Assembly (NCBI GenBank): GCA_963817375.1
Contig: CAWFOB010000006.1
Location: forward strand, 248,001-312,000
DNA from: JACVRM01 sp963817375
Lineage (GTDB): Bacteria > Actinomycetota > Thermoleophilia > Gaiellales > Gaiellaceae
Length of the DNA stretch: 64,000 nt
Direction: 5' to 3'
Numbering within the stretch: the stretch's first letter is position 1; each line of letters starts with the position of its first letter. The position numbers were made by a program, and so were the translations under genes. Below, piece after piece: positions 25,377 to 34,072 of this stretch. The notes under the pieces were generated by a model. That model was not told the origin of the DNA, did no database searches, and saw only the letters and a program-made list of their open reading frames with translations.

Positions 25377-26573
25377 GTGTCCGAGCTGCGGCGCCCGGGC
25401 GACGGGCCCTTCCCGCCGACCGGCAACGGTCGGCAGCCTCGCACCCGCGTGCTCGCGGTGGTCGGTACGCGGCCCGAGGCGATCAAGATGTTCTCGCCCG
25501 TGGAGCGGCTGCGCGAGCGCGAGGAGGACTTCGAGACGATCGTGTGCTCGACGGGCCAGCACGACGAGTTGCTCGCCGACGCGCTGAACACGTTCGGCCT
25601 CGCGATCGACCACCACCTGGCCGCGATGCGTCCCGGTCAGGAGCCGCAGGACGTTGCCTGGATGGTTGCCGCGTGGATCACCGACCTGTGCCGGCGCGTG
25701 CGTCCGGACGTCGTGCTCGTCCAGGGCGACACGACGACGGCCATGGCTGCCGGCCTCGCCGGCTTCTACTCGCCCGCAGTGCTCGCGCACGTCGAGGCGG
25801 GGCTCCGCACCTACGACAACCGCGCGCCCTGGCCCGAGGAGGCCCACCGGCGCGTGCTTGGCGCCGTCGCCGACCTGCACTTCGCTCCGAGCGAGCTGGC
25901 GGTCGCGAACCTCATCCGCGAGGGCGTCGCGCGCGACGCCGTTCACCTCACCGGCAATACCGGCATCGATGCGCTCCACTGGGCGCTGGCCCTACCGCGT
26001 ACGGCGCCGGCGCCTCCCGACGGTGAGCGTCGCGTGGTCGTCACCGCTCACCGGCGCGAGAGCATCCCGGACGGCATCAGCGCAATCGCACGCTCCGTGC
26101 GAGAGCTGGCGGTCCGCTTCCCCGACGTGCGCTTCCAGTTCGTGGTCCATCCGGCACCGTCGATCGGGGACGCCGTGACGGCGGAGCTCGCGGATCAGCG
26201 CCCCGAGAACGTCGAGGTGCGCCCCCCCTGCGACTATGTCGCTTTCGTGCGGATGCTCGCCGACTCGTTCTTCATCATCACCGACTCCGGGGGTGTGCAG
26301 GAGGAGGCGCCTGCGCTCGGAAAGCCGGTGCTCGTCGTCAATCACAGGACAGCGCGTGAGGAGCCGCTCACAGCGGGTACGGCGACATTGGTCGGCACGA
26401 ACGTGAGCGACATCGTCGCGGCTGCGACGCGACTGCTCGCCGATCCGCGGCACTACGCACGCATGGCGATCGCGCACGACCCCTACGGCGACGGCCGAGC
26501 GGGCGAGCGCATCGCCGAGCTCCTGACGACGGCGGTTCGCCTGCTGCCGCGTGAGGTCTCCATTGGCTCGTGA
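25377..26573 (+). CDS. wecB: UDP-N-acetylglucosamine 2-epimerase (non-hydrolysing)
   Basis: 398 residues from GTG 25377. A later GTG at 25449 would begin directly with the core VLAVVGTRPEAIKM, and earlier frame overlaps the divergent glycosyltransferase. Landmarks of WecB: GTRPEAIKMFSPV, VCSTGQHDELL, VLVQGDTTTAMAAGLAGFY, HVEAGLRTYDNRAPWPEEAHRR, VVVTAHRRES, FVVHPAP, IITDSGGVQEEAPALGKPVLVVNHRTAREEPLTAGTATLVGT. Interconverts UDP-GlcNAc and UDP-ManNAc in the cytoplasm. Followed by an overlapping gene (GTGA). Confidence 0.92.
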   Translation: MSELRRPGDGPFPPTGNGRQPRTRVLAVVGTRPEAIKMFSPVERLREREEDFETIVCSTGQHDELLADALNTFGLAIDHHLAAMRPGQEPQDVAWMVAAWITDLCRRVRPDVVLVQGDTTTAMAAGLAGFYSPAVLAHVEAGLRTYDNRAPWPEEAHRRVLGAVADLHFAPSELAVANLIREGVARDAVHLTGNTGIDALHWALALPRTAPAPPDGERRVVVTAHRRESIPDGISAIARSVRELAVRFPDVRFQFVVHPAPSIGDAVTAELADQRPENVEVRPPCDYVAFVRMLADSFFIITDSGGVQEEAPALGKPVLVVNHRTAREEPLTAGTATLVGTNVSDIVAAATRLLADPRHYARMAIAHDPYGDGRAGERIAELLTTAVRLLPREVSIGS

Positions 26574-27604
26574 GTCCTGAGCCGCTTGCGGAAACCGCTC
26601 GGCGCATCGAGGAGTGGCTCCTCGATTCCGAGATTCAGATCGCGAGAGGCGCTCACCGGGGCGGCGTCGCCGGCTGGCTTGACGGAGGCGGTCGCGCGGA
26701 GTTCGTGTACCTCGAGATCACGGGCTACTACCTGACCGCCGCGGCCTGGCTGGCCGCCGGCGCAGCGAGCGACGCCGGCCGCGCACGACGGGCGCTCCAC
26801 CGCGGACGCGGCGCGCTCGACTGGTTGCGCTCCGTCACGGCGAACGGAGCGCTGCCGCCCACGCGCCTGTACCTGGACGGCGCTCCCGGCGATTGGCGGA
26901 ACTCGTGCATCTTCACCTTCGACCTGGCGATGGCGGCACGCGGCGCGGCTTGCTTCGGGGCCGTCTCGGGAACTGACACGCGGTTGGTCGTCCGCGACCT
27001 GGTCGGCCGCGTACGCGAGATCTGCGGAGCGAGCGTGCCCCTGCCCTCGCACGAGCGGGTGGGCAAGCAACCGCCGCCCGTCCGTTGGTCGACCCGGCCC
27101 GGCGTGTACCACCTCAAGGCGGCAGCCGCCCTCCTCCGCCTGCCGGCGGACGTCGTCGGCGAGAAGCTCGTCGGTGCGTGCCGGGGTAGCGTGGCGCACT
27201 GGACGGCGGCGCTCGAGACGACCCAGGCGGGCTACGGGTTGCATCCGCTCCTGTACGGGCTCGAGGGCCTGATGCTTGTGCCGTCGACCGAGACGCTCGA
27301 CGTCGCCGAGGCCGTCTATAACCGGGTGTTCGCCGCGGTCGCGGGCGAAGGGCGCTCCGACGTCCTCGCCCAGGCGCTGCGCGTCGGAGCGCTACTGCGC
27401 GCATCCGGCCGGCTGAGAGGGGACGGCTCGACGCGAGGTCTCGACGAGCTCGCCGCTGCGCTCGTGCGGCACGTGCGCCCCGACGGCGGGGTTGCATTCG
27501 CCGCCGGTCAGGACCGGGCGAACGCGTGGTGCGCGATGTTTGCGCTTCAGGCGCTCGTGCTCGCATCGCGCGGCGACGCGGCCGGGGCCGATTTCCTGAT
27601 CTGA
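26570..27604 (+). CDS. Uncharacterised alpha-helical protein of the polysaccharide locus
   Basis: 344 residues from GTG 26570, overlapping the wecB stop. Rich in paired helices with GYYLTAAAWLAAG, ALHRGRGALDWLRSV, YHLKAAAALLRLP, GYGLHPLLYGLEGLML and a C-terminal GGVAFAAGQDRANAWCAMFALQALVL. The pattern and length suggest an alpha/alpha-toroid as in terpenoid-cyclase-like or glycoside hydrolase/uronate-lyase folds. No catalytic motif recognised. Coupling to wecB suggests a part in using or trimming the ManNAc-containing polymer. Confidence 0.6.
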   Translation: MSPEPLAETARRIEEWLLDSEIQIARGAHRGGVAGWLDGGGRAEFVYLEITGYYLTAAAWLAAGAASDAGRARRALHRGRGALDWLRSVTANGALPPTRLYLDGAPGDWRNSCIFTFDLAMAARGAACFGAVSGTDTRLVVRDLVGRVREICGASVPLPSHERVGKQPPPVRWSTRPGVYHLKAAAALLRLPADVVGEKLVGACRGSVAHWTAALETTQAGYGLHPLLYGLEGLMLVPSTETLDVAEAVYNRVFAAVAGEGRSDVLAQALRVGALLRASGRLRGDGSTRGLDELAAALVRHVRPDGGVAFAAGQDRANAWCAMFALQALVLASRGDAAGADFLI

Positions 27605-27607
27605 TCC

Positions 27608-27627
27608 GGCGGCGTTGCGGCGCCGCC
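27608..27627. terminator. Hairpin after the wecB operon
   Basis: 7-bp GC-only arms (GGCGGCG at 27608-27614, CGCCGCC at 27621-27627) with a 6-nt loop, 4 bp after the stop of the 26570 gene. No T-tract follows, so a terminator role is tentative. Confidence 0.4.
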
Positions 27628-27748
27628 TGCAGATGAATACCCTCTTCAGGCGGGTCCCTGCGGCGGTGGGAAGAGTTGCGGCAACAGGCGAGAGAGCGAC
27701 CTGGGGGAGAGGCCGGCGCTGACTAGAACGCCGTCGGCGGGGTCGCTC

Positions 27749-28845
27749 GTGCGTGGGCATGGAGCAGCTGGCTGGGTGGCCGTCACGGTCGCCGCGCTCC
27801 TCCTGGTCTCGATCGGCAGCTCCCCGTCGCTCGCGACGGGTCCCTCGTTCGTCAAGCGATCGGGTTCACAGCTGCTGTTGAACCGCAAGCCGTTCCACTT
27901 CACGGGCATGAACATCCTGAACACGGCCGGCGCCGCCGAGTGCTCGTATGCGCTCGCCAGCGGACCGCTGCTCGACCGGTCGCTTAGGGAGATGGGAAGC
28001 GGCGTTCAGGTGATCAGGGTCTGGTTCTTCCAGAGCCTCGCCATGGCAGACGGCGCTCGTGACTGGTCGGGGTTCGATCACACGCTCGCCCTCGCCCGCG
28101 CGCACCGCGTCCTGGTTCTGCCCGTCCTCGTCAACCAGTGGCCTGAGTGCGACGGTGCCGACGGCGGAAACGGGGCCTACAAGGACACGCAGTGGTACGC
28201 CGGCGGGTACGCCACGACGACGGCCGCCGGAACGCTCGTGCCGTATCGCGCCTGGGTCTCAGAGATTGTGACGCGATACCGGGACGACCCCACGATCATG
28301 GCCTGGCAGCTGGTCAACGAGGCGGAGGTAAAGCCGTCCAGGGGCTCGCGTTCGTGCAGCGTCGGCGCTGAGCGGCTTCTCAAGCGCTTCGCGGCGAGCG
28401 TTTCTGGCCTGATCCACTCGATCGACCCCAACCATCTGGTGAGCCTCGGAACGATGGGCAACGGACAGTGTGGCGCGGAGCGAGGCGAGTACAAGGATCT
28501 CCACAGCGTGCAGGGCCTCGACGTGTGCGAGTACCACGACTACCACCGGCCCTTCGTCCCCATCCCCGGCGACCGGTGGAACGGCCTGCAGGTTCGGATC
28601 GATCAGTGCCGCTCGCTCAACAAGCCGCTCTTTGTCGACGAGGCGGGCATCAAGCCCAGGAGCGTGGGCGGTCTCCCGCAGCGCGCCGCTGCATTCGCCG
28701 CAAGATCGCGGCCGGCCGCGCGCAGGGCATCGACGGCGAGCTCATCTGGGCATGGAACGCGCATGGCTCCAGGCCGGACCGTTTCGACGTCGGCCCGGGC
28801 GACCCGGTCCTGGGCATGCTGGCGAAGGTGAGCCGACGCCGGTGA
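27749..28845 (+). CDS. Secreted glycoside hydrolase family 5-type enzyme, frameshift near the 3' end
   Basis: About 365 residues when one lost base near 28699 (TTCGCCGC) is restored. Before the break the frame reads a signal peptide (AAGWVAVTVAALLLVSIGSSPSLATG) and a GH5/cellulase-like barrel. The acid/base Glu191 is in WQLVNEAEV and the nucleophile Glu298 in LFVDEAGI, both intact. After the break the correct continuation is RRKIAAGRAQGIDGELIWAWN ... LGMLAKVS in another frame, ending at 28845. Closest known type: mannan endo-beta-mannosidase or endoglucanase. Position in the polysaccharide locus suggests trimming or turnover of the polymer outside the cell. Without repair the chain ends in unrelated sequence at 28831. 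Confidence 0.78.
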
Positions 28846-28858
28846 TCACGTCGGGCCG

Positions 28859-30136
28859 CTACCCGTGTAGTGGGACGCCGAACGCTGCGTACATGGCGTA
28901 GAACGACCACACGCCCAGGCCGAACATCGCGGCGATGACGGCGGTTGAGGTCAGGCCGGCCGACCATGCACGGCCGGGAATCCTGGTCACGAGCCAGGCG
29001 CCGAGCAGGGCGATCGCGCCGATCGCCGGAACGTAGAACCTGACGACCTGCACGGTGACACTGGTCGGGTCGGTCGTCCAGGTGTACGCGGAGTACAGGC
29101 CCCAGACCGCGAACCACGACGCGGCCAGGGCGAGGCCGACCCATAGATCGCGACGAGCCACTGCGCCGGCCTGGCCGCCGACCCGGCGCAGCAACAGCCA
29201 CCGCACGATGATCCACGCGAGCGCGACCAGTCCGAGCACGAGCATCGGCATGGCCTGCATCAGGTGCGCGGGCATGATCCGCAGATTCGGCCCGATCGCG
29301 CCGAGGCCGAACGTGACCTCACCGGGCTGGTACCCGGTTGTCAGCGGGCCGCCGTAGACGAGGTCGTCGAAGATGGCCACGCCGGCGCCGAAGACGGCCA
29401 CCGACGCAAGCCACCAGCACAGCGTGCGGAGGGGCAGCCTCGCGGCTCGCAGCCGCCACGCGACGATCACGGCCACGACGGCGCAGCCGAGGATCACGAT
29501 ATTGGTGTAGCGGACGAAGGTCGCGATCTCGATCGCCACGAATCCGGCGAGGCCGGCCCAGGTGCGCCGCCGGGAACTGGCCTCGGTTGCCAGCACCGCC
29601 CACAGCAGGGCTCCGGAGCCGGCCGCGATCAGCGAGGCGTCGGTGAAGGTCGGCATGTAATCGCGCCAGGCGAACGCCAGCGCGGCTCCGGATGAGCAGT
29701 ACAGGCCCACCGCTGCCAGGCCGCCGAAGCGCCCGAGCCAGCGCCGGGCGCCGATGAACAGCCCAAGGCAGGCCAGTGCCCCGTAGAACAGCGGCGCCCA
29801 CCGGATGATGCCGAGCGCCTGGAACGGCGCCGCGAGGAACGGATAGCCGGGGTCCTTCTCGCTGATGTACCGCCCGTCGGCCAGCTCGACCCACTGGTTC
29901 GGAGGGGCGGCCGGGTTGTCGCCCAGCTTCCGTGCCAGGGTTTCTGCCTGAGCGGTCGACAACGTCAGGAAATGCCCTTCGGTCATCGCCACGATCGATG
30001 CGCGGTAGGCGCCGTCATCGGGCTCTGCGGTCTGAGGCGCGACCGACAGGACCACGACGCACAGCGCCGCGAACGCGGCAACGGCGAGCGCCGCCTCCGC
30101 CCATACCAGGCGGATGCTGCGTCCAGCGCCCGGCAC
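28859..30136 (-). CDS. Multi-spanning membrane protein, GT-C (GT39-like) type
   Basis: 425 residues with about 10 membrane helices. The first helix (AALAVAAFAALCVVVLSV) is followed by an extracytoplasmic loop with acidic residues (TAEPDDGAYRASIVAM) and then YISEKDPGYPFLAAPFQALG, an arrangement typical of GT-C lipid-sugar-dependent glycosyltransferases such as PMT/ArnT-like proteins. The acidic pair in loop 1 would be the catalytic site, but the match is by pattern only. Convergent with the GH5 gene, 13 bp apart. Confidence 0.6.
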   Translation of the reverse strand: MPGAGRSIRLVWAEAALAVAAFAALCVVVLSVAPQTAEPDDGAYRASIVAMTEGHFLTLSTAQAETLARKLGDNPAAPPNQWVELADGRYISEKDPGYPFLAAPFQALGIIRWAPLFYGALACLGLFIGARRWLGRFGGLAAVGLYCSSGAALAFAWRDYMPTFTDASLIAAGSGALLWAVLATEASSRRRTWAGLAGFVAIEIATFVRYTNIVILGCAVVAVIVAWRLRAARLPLRTLCWWLASVAVFGAGVAIFDDLVYGGPLTTGYQPGEVTFGLGAIGPNLRIMPAHLMQAMPMLVLGLVALAWIIVRWLLLRRVGGQAGAVARRDLWVGLALAASWFAVWGLYSAYTWTTDPTSVTVQVVRFYVPAIGAIALLGAWLVTRIPGRAWSAGLTSTAVIAAMFGLGVWSFYAMYAAFGVPLHG

Positions 30137-30283
30137 GGCCGATCGGCGCGGCCCGGCAGCACTACCTCGTTGCGGCTAGCGCTGGCAGACACTCTGCTTG
30201 CAGCTTCTACGCCCGGGCGGATGACATCAGCGCTACGCGCGATGTCGGACGGATGTCACGTCGACCGGCGCATACTTGGGCGC

Positions 30284-30928
30284 ATGCGGGTGCTGGTGGT
30301 CGAGGACCATGCGACGCTTGCCGGCCGGATCGCTCAGGGGCTGCGTCAGGCGGGGATGGCCGTGGACGCCGCGTACGACGGCGCGGCGGCACTGGAGGCC
30401 GCCACGAAGACGGCCTATGACGTGATCGTGCTCGACCGCGATCTGCCGGTGGTGCACGGTGACCAGGTGTGCCGGACACTCGCCGGCTCGGGCCCGCGGA
30501 TCCTCATGCTCACCGCCGCCGCCCAGGTCGAGGACCGGGTGGACGGCCTGGAGCTGGGCGCCGACGACTACCTCGGCAAGCCGTTCGTGTTCGCCGAGCT
30601 CGTCGCCCGCGTGCGGGCGCTGTCCCGCCGCGCACCGTCCGCGCCGCCGATCCTGCGCCGAGGCGACCTCACCGTCGACCGGGCCCGGCACCGCGCCGGC
30701 CGCGGCTCCCGCCCACTGTCCCTGACCCGTAAGGAGTTCGGGGTCCTGGAGACGCTGCTCGCAGCCGACGGCGCCGTCGTCAGCGCCGAGGAGCTGCTCG
30801 AGCATGTGTGGGACGCCGACGCCGACCCGTTCAGCAACATCGTCTCGGTGACGATGACTCGACTGCGGCGCAAGCTCGGCGACCCGCCGCTGATCGAGAC
30901 CGTGATCGGCAAGGGATACCGGATGTGA
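30284..30928 (+). CDS. OmpR/PhoB-family response regulator
   Basis: 214 residues from ATG 30284. Receiver domain 1-115 with the phospho-acceptor Asp51 in VIVLDRDLPV, acidic pocket ED at 7-8, Thr in MLTAAA and Lys in YLGKPF. The winged-helix DNA-binding domain follows from about 125 (LSLTRKEFGVLETLLAADGAVVSAEELLEHVW, VSVTMTRLRRKLGDPPLIETVIGKGYRM). Start overlaps nothing; the stop overlaps the sensor kinase start (ATGTGA), so the pair is one operon. Confidence 0.92.
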   Translation: MRVLVVEDHATLAGRIAQGLRQAGMAVDAAYDGAAALEAATKTAYDVIVLDRDLPVVHGDQVCRTLAGSGPRILMLTAAAQVEDRVDGLELGADDYLGKPFVFAELVARVRALSRRAPSAPPILRRGDLTVDRARHRAGRGSRPLSLTRKEFGVLETLLAADGAVVSAEELLEHVWDADADPFSNIVSVTMTRLRRKLGDPPLIETVIGKGYRM

Positions 30929-32133
30929 GCCGCCGCCCGCGGCTGACCGTCCGCGCACGACTGACCCTGCTCTACACCGGCCTGTTCGCCGTTTGCGGGG
31001 CGATCGTCGTCGCGGTCAGCTACATCCTGGTGGCGCGGCTGGAGCCGCAGGGGTCGAGCCAGCAGGCTCCGGCCAGCTTCCTGGCGCGGTGCCGCTCCGA
31101 GCAACTGAAGGCCCATCCCAACGGGCGCCTCCTCGCCAAGTGCGACACCTACGTTCGGCTTCAGGGCGCGCAGCACCAGCGTGACGTCACGCTCTCCCAT
31201 CTCCTGCAGTACTCGCTGATCACCCTCGCCGTGGTCATCGCCCTCGCCGCGATCCTCGGCTGGATCGTCGCCGGGCGAGCGCTACGCCCCGTGCACAGGA
31301 TCACTGCGGCCGCGCGCGCCGCCTCGGAACACAACCTGTCGGCGCGGGTCGCACTGCGCGGTCCCCCCGACGAGCTCCACGAACTGGCCGAGACCTTCGA
31401 CGAGATGCTCGACCGGCTCCAGGTCGCGTTCGAGGGCCAGAAGCGGTTCATCGCCAACGCCTCGCATGAACTGCGCACCCCGCTCGCGGTCATGCGCGCG
31501 ACCGTCGACGTCGTCCTTGACAACCCCGACAGCACGCCCGCCGACCTGCGCGGCATGGCGACCGATATCCGCGCCGCGGTCGATCACGCCGAGCATCTCA
31601 TCGGAGCGCTGCTCATCCTCGCGCGCAACGAGCGCGGGCTCACCGTTCACGACGAAGTCGATTTGGCCACCGTCGCCGAAGACATCCTCGACACGGCCGG
31701 CCTTGGCGACCGGCGCGTCCATGCCACGCTCGAACCGGCCGCCATATCGGGCGATCCGGTGCTGGTCGAGCGCCTCGTCGCAAACCTGGTCGACAACGCA
31801 GTCCGCTACAGCGGTGCTGCCGGCGACATCTGGATCAGCACCCGCACCGTCGCCGGCAGCAGTCACCTCACCGTGGCGAACACCGGCCCACGTATCAGCC
31901 CGGTGGAGGTCGACCGCATCTTCGAGCCGTTCCAGCGGCTCAACGACCGCGTCTCCCATGAGGGCTTCGGACTCGGCCTCACCATCGTCGCGTCCATCGC
32001 CGCAGTCCACGGGGGCGTTGCCACCGCCTGCCCCCGGGATGACGGCGGCCTGTCCCTCACCGTCACAATCCCCTCGGCCGGTTCCCCCGCCCACGGCACG
32101 GGCATTCAGAACCGAACGCCGGAAACGGCTTGA
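30925..32133 (+). CDS. Membrane sensor histidine kinase, partner of the OmpR-type regulator
   Basis: 402 residues from GTG 30925. TM1 LTLLYTGLFAVCGAIVVAVSYILV, extracytoplasmic loop of about 75 residues with two cysteines (ARCRSEQL, AKCDTYV), TM2 LLQYSLITLAVVIALAAILGWIVAG, HAMP (RALRPVHRITAAAR onward), HisKA with His in NASHELRTPLAVMR, and HATPase with NLVDNAVRYS and GFGLGLTIVASIAAVHGG. It would phosphorylate the adjacent regulator. The paired cysteines in the sensor loop hint at a disulfide-stabilised sensing domain. Signal unknown. Confidence 0.9.
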   Translation: MSRRPRLTVRARLTLLYTGLFAVCGAIVVAVSYILVARLEPQGSSQQAPASFLARCRSEQLKAHPNGRLLAKCDTYVRLQGAQHQRDVTLSHLLQYSLITLAVVIALAAILGWIVAGRALRPVHRITAAARAASEHNLSARVALRGPPDELHELAETFDEMLDRLQVAFEGQKRFIANASHELRTPLAVMRATVDVVLDNPDSTPADLRGMATDIRAAVDHAEHLIGALLILARNERGLTVHDEVDLATVAEDILDTAGLGDRRVHATLEPAAISGDPVLVERLVANLVDNAVRYSGAAGDIWISTRTVAGSSHLTVANTGPRISPVEVDRIFEPFQRLNDRVSHEGFGLGLTIVASIAAVHGGVATACPRDDGGLSLTVTIPSAGSPAHGTGIQNRTPETA

Positions 32134-32140
32134 ACTAGGT

Positions 32141-32170
32141 CCGGCGAGGACCGGTCGGGAGACTCGCCGG
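32141..32170. terminator. Possible bidirectional hairpin after the two-component operon
   Basis: 8-bp arms CCGGCGAG (32141-32148) and CTCGCCGG (32163-32170) with a 14-nt loop, 7 bp after the kinase stop and 30 bp from the convergent DUF1801 gene. Suitable position for a shared terminator; no T-run. Confidence 0.35.
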
Positions 32171-32200
32171 CTCGATTCAGCCGTCATCTCAGTCGAGCCC

Positions 32201-32650
32201 TCACTTCACCGCCTTCTTGACGAGCGCGCGGATCTTGGTCTCGTCGGCGGCGGTCAGGTCCTTGAGCGCGAAGGCGACCGGCCACATCGAGCCCTGGTCG
32301 AGGTTGGCGCTGTCGTTGAAGCCGAAGATCGCGTACCTCTCCTTGAACTTGCCCGCGTTGCGGAAGAAGCAGACGACCTTGCCGCCCTTGGCGTACGCCG
32401 GCATCCCGTACCAGGTCTTCGGCGAGAGGTCTGGAGCGCTCTCTCTGACGATCGCGTGGAGCCGCTTGCCGAGGGCGCGGTCGCGCGGCGACATCTCGGC
32501 GAGTGCCGCCTGCACGGCGCTTTCCCCGTCGGCCGCCGACTTCAGCTCTTTCGCGCGCGCCCTCATCGCAGCTTTCTCCTCGGCCGTGAATCCCTCGCGC
32601 TTGCTCCCGCTCTGGGCGGACTGCTTGCGCTTCTTCGGGGTTGTGCTCAT
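32201..32650 (-). CDS. DUF1801 / YdhG-like protein
   Basis: 149 residues from ATG 32650, supported by AAAGGAG 5 bp upstream. A lysine-rich N-terminal tail (STTPKKRKQSAQSGSKREG) and a helical segment precede the DUF1801 core: SPRDRALGKRLHAIVRESAPDLSPKTWYGMPAYAKGGKVVCFFRNAGKFKERYAIFGF and the end ALKDLTAADETKIRALVKKAVK. Relatives include the B. subtilis iron-chaperone-like frataxin homologue YdhG. Iron binding cannot be judged here. Confidence 0.8.
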   Translation of the reverse strand: MSTTPKKRKQSAQSGSKREGFTAEEKAAMRARAKELKSAADGESAVQAALAEMSPRDRALGKRLHAIVRESAPDLSPKTWYGMPAYAKGGKVVCFFRNAGKFKERYAIFGFNDSANLDQGSMWPVAFALKDLTAADETKIRALVKKAVK

Positions 32651-32739
32651 CGTGCTCCTTTCGTGCGTTCGACAATGTGCGCGAAGCGGTCGAGCCGCTG
32701 CAGCCAGGTGCTGATGCCCTCGAAGGCGTAGTGAGCCAT
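32647..32739 (-). CDS. Very small ORF coupled to the DUF1801 gene (possible gene remnant)
   Basis: 30 codons from ATG 32739 (MAHYAFEGISTWLQRLDRFAH...); its TGA overlaps the ATG of the DUF1801 gene. In frame, the sequence continues back to TTG 32757 (LREAATMAHYAF) before a stop. The helix reads like the last helix of a larger protein (ArsR- or SRPBCC-like neighbours of DUF1801 genes often end similarly), so it may be the tail of a deleted upstream gene rather than a functional peptide. Confidence 0.25.
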   Translation of the reverse strand: MAHYAFEGISTWLQRLDRFAHIVERTKGAR

Positions 32740-32861
32740 GGTGGCAGCCTCGCGCAACCATCAACGGCGCGAGCGCGCGGCGCGATGTCTTGACCGGATG
32801 TGGGTGGTGAATGTCTCGCTACCTTCGATCCTTCAGGGCCTCAACGTGAAAGGAGCGACCT

Positions 32862-33383
32862 GTGAGCGACGACTCTGAGCACGAACACGCTCGCGTTGCC
32901 GACGAGGCGAGGCGGAGGGCTCGGGAGGCGGAAGCACGCGCCAGGGCGGAGGCCGAGCGGATCGCGGCGGTGACAGAGACCGGCGCGATGAAGCAGGAGA
33001 TGCTGCGGCAGATCGGGGTGATGTACGGGGGGCTGATCGCGATCGCGGTGGTCATGGTGCAGGGGTTCCTCGAGGCGAGCTCCCTCGACGCCCCCGCCAG
33101 GGTCGGCACGATCGCGTTCGCGGTGGCCATCCCACTGCTGGCGGCGCTCGTGCTGGTGAACCGGCAGGAGGCGTTCCGAGGTCGGCGAACCGCGTCCGTG
33201 TCGGTCACGCTCGCGCGGGCGATCGCCCAGCTGGCTGCCTTCGTCGGGCTCGTCGCCGCCTTCTGGGACATCACGTGGGTCGCGGGAGTGACGTTCCTCG
33301 TGGCGAGCCTCGTTGCCGTCGGGGTTCACTCGGCCGGCTTCTGGCGCGTGGAGAGCCCGCGCCCGCCGGCAACCACCGCGTGA
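32862..33383 (+). CDS. Small membrane protein with charged N-terminal helix
   Basis: 173 residues from GTG 32862 with AAAGGAG 7 bp upstream. Residues 8-37 form a strongly charged Arg/Glu/Ala helix (coiled-coil-like), followed by four hydrophobic segments (MYGGLIAIAVVMVQGFLEA, IAFAVAIPLLAALVLV, ARAIAQLAAFVGLVAAFW, GVTFLVASLVAVGVHSAGF). No known family recognised. Overlaps the next small ORF by 4 bp. Confidence 0.6.
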   Translation: MSDDSEHEHARVADEARRRAREAEARARAEAERIAAVTETGAMKQEMLRQIGVMYGGLIAIAVVMVQGFLEASSLDAPARVGTIAFAVAIPLLAALVLVNRQEAFRGRRTASVSVTLARAIAQLAAFVGLVAAFWDITWVAGVTFLVASLVAVGVHSAGFWRVESPRPPATTA

Positions 33384-33511
33384 TCGACCGGGATGGAGTG
33401 CACGCCAAGCTGGAGGAGGTCTGGTACTACGCCAAACACCAAGAGCTGCGGACCGGCGAGCCGCTCACCATCACCAAGGCGAACGTCGACCTGTACGCGA
33501 ACAAGTTCTAG
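33380..33511 (+). CDS. Small conserved-looking protein of 43 residues
   Basis: GTG 33380 overlaps the stop of the membrane protein (GTGA). Sequence begins VIDRDGVHAKLEEVWYYAKHQ and ends VDLYANKF. Clean amphipathic composition and translational coupling argue that it is real. Function unknown. Confidence 0.45.
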   Translation: MIDRDGVHAKLEEVWYYAKHQELRTGEPLTITKANVDLYANKF

Positions 33512-33610
33512 CGGCCACGACGATCCTGGCTGGGTCTCGCGTTTTGCGTCGCCGTGCGACTTCGGGGGCAATCGCAGGTTCGCTACCGCGGCGACGGGTA
33601 GAACGAGACC

Positions 33611-34039
33611 ATGGAATCGCGTCTGGACGTCGTCACCCTGGCCGTGGCCGATCTCGAGCGCGGGCTCTCCTTCTACCGCAGTCTCGGCCTGGAGTCGAAG
33701 GGCATCATCGGGACGGAATGGACGGATGAGGCGACCGGCGCCAACGGCGCCGTCGCAATGTTCGAGCTCGAGGGCGGCATGCTCCTCAACCTCTACCCAC
33801 GAACCGACCTCGCCAGGGATGCCGCGATTCCGGTCGGGCCGCCGCAGAGCGGCGAGTTCAGTCTTGCGCAACTCGTTCGGAGCCGCGAGGAGGTTGACGC
33901 GTTGCTGGAGAAGGCGGCGTCCGCGGGTGCCACCGTCACACCCGGCCACGACCGACCCTGGGGGATCTACTCCGGCTACTTCCGTGACCCCGATGGCCAC
34001 CTATGGGAGATCATCTGGCACCCGAATAGAACCCCGTAG
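33611..34039 (+). CDS. VOC-family (glyoxalase/bleomycin resistance-like) protein
   Basis: 142 residues. Two beta-alpha-beta-beta-beta units: VVTLAVADLERGLSFYRSLGLESKG at the N-terminus and GYFRDPDGHLWEIIWHPN at the C-terminus, where Glu in LWEI is the usual metal ligand. The matching His of the first unit is not at the normal place (VTLAVAD instead of VxHxxD), so metal binding may be incomplete. Role unknown: detoxification or dioxygenase-like. Confidence 0.82.
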   Translation: MESRLDVVTLAVADLERGLSFYRSLGLESKGIIGTEWTDEATGANGAVAMFELEGGMLLNLYPRTDLARDAAIPVGPPQSGEFSLAQLVRSREEVDALLEKAASAGATVTPGHDRPWGIYSGYFRDPDGHLWEIIWHPNRTP

Positions 34040-34072
34040 AGGGGCGGGGGAAAGGGTCAATAGGATCAGCCA

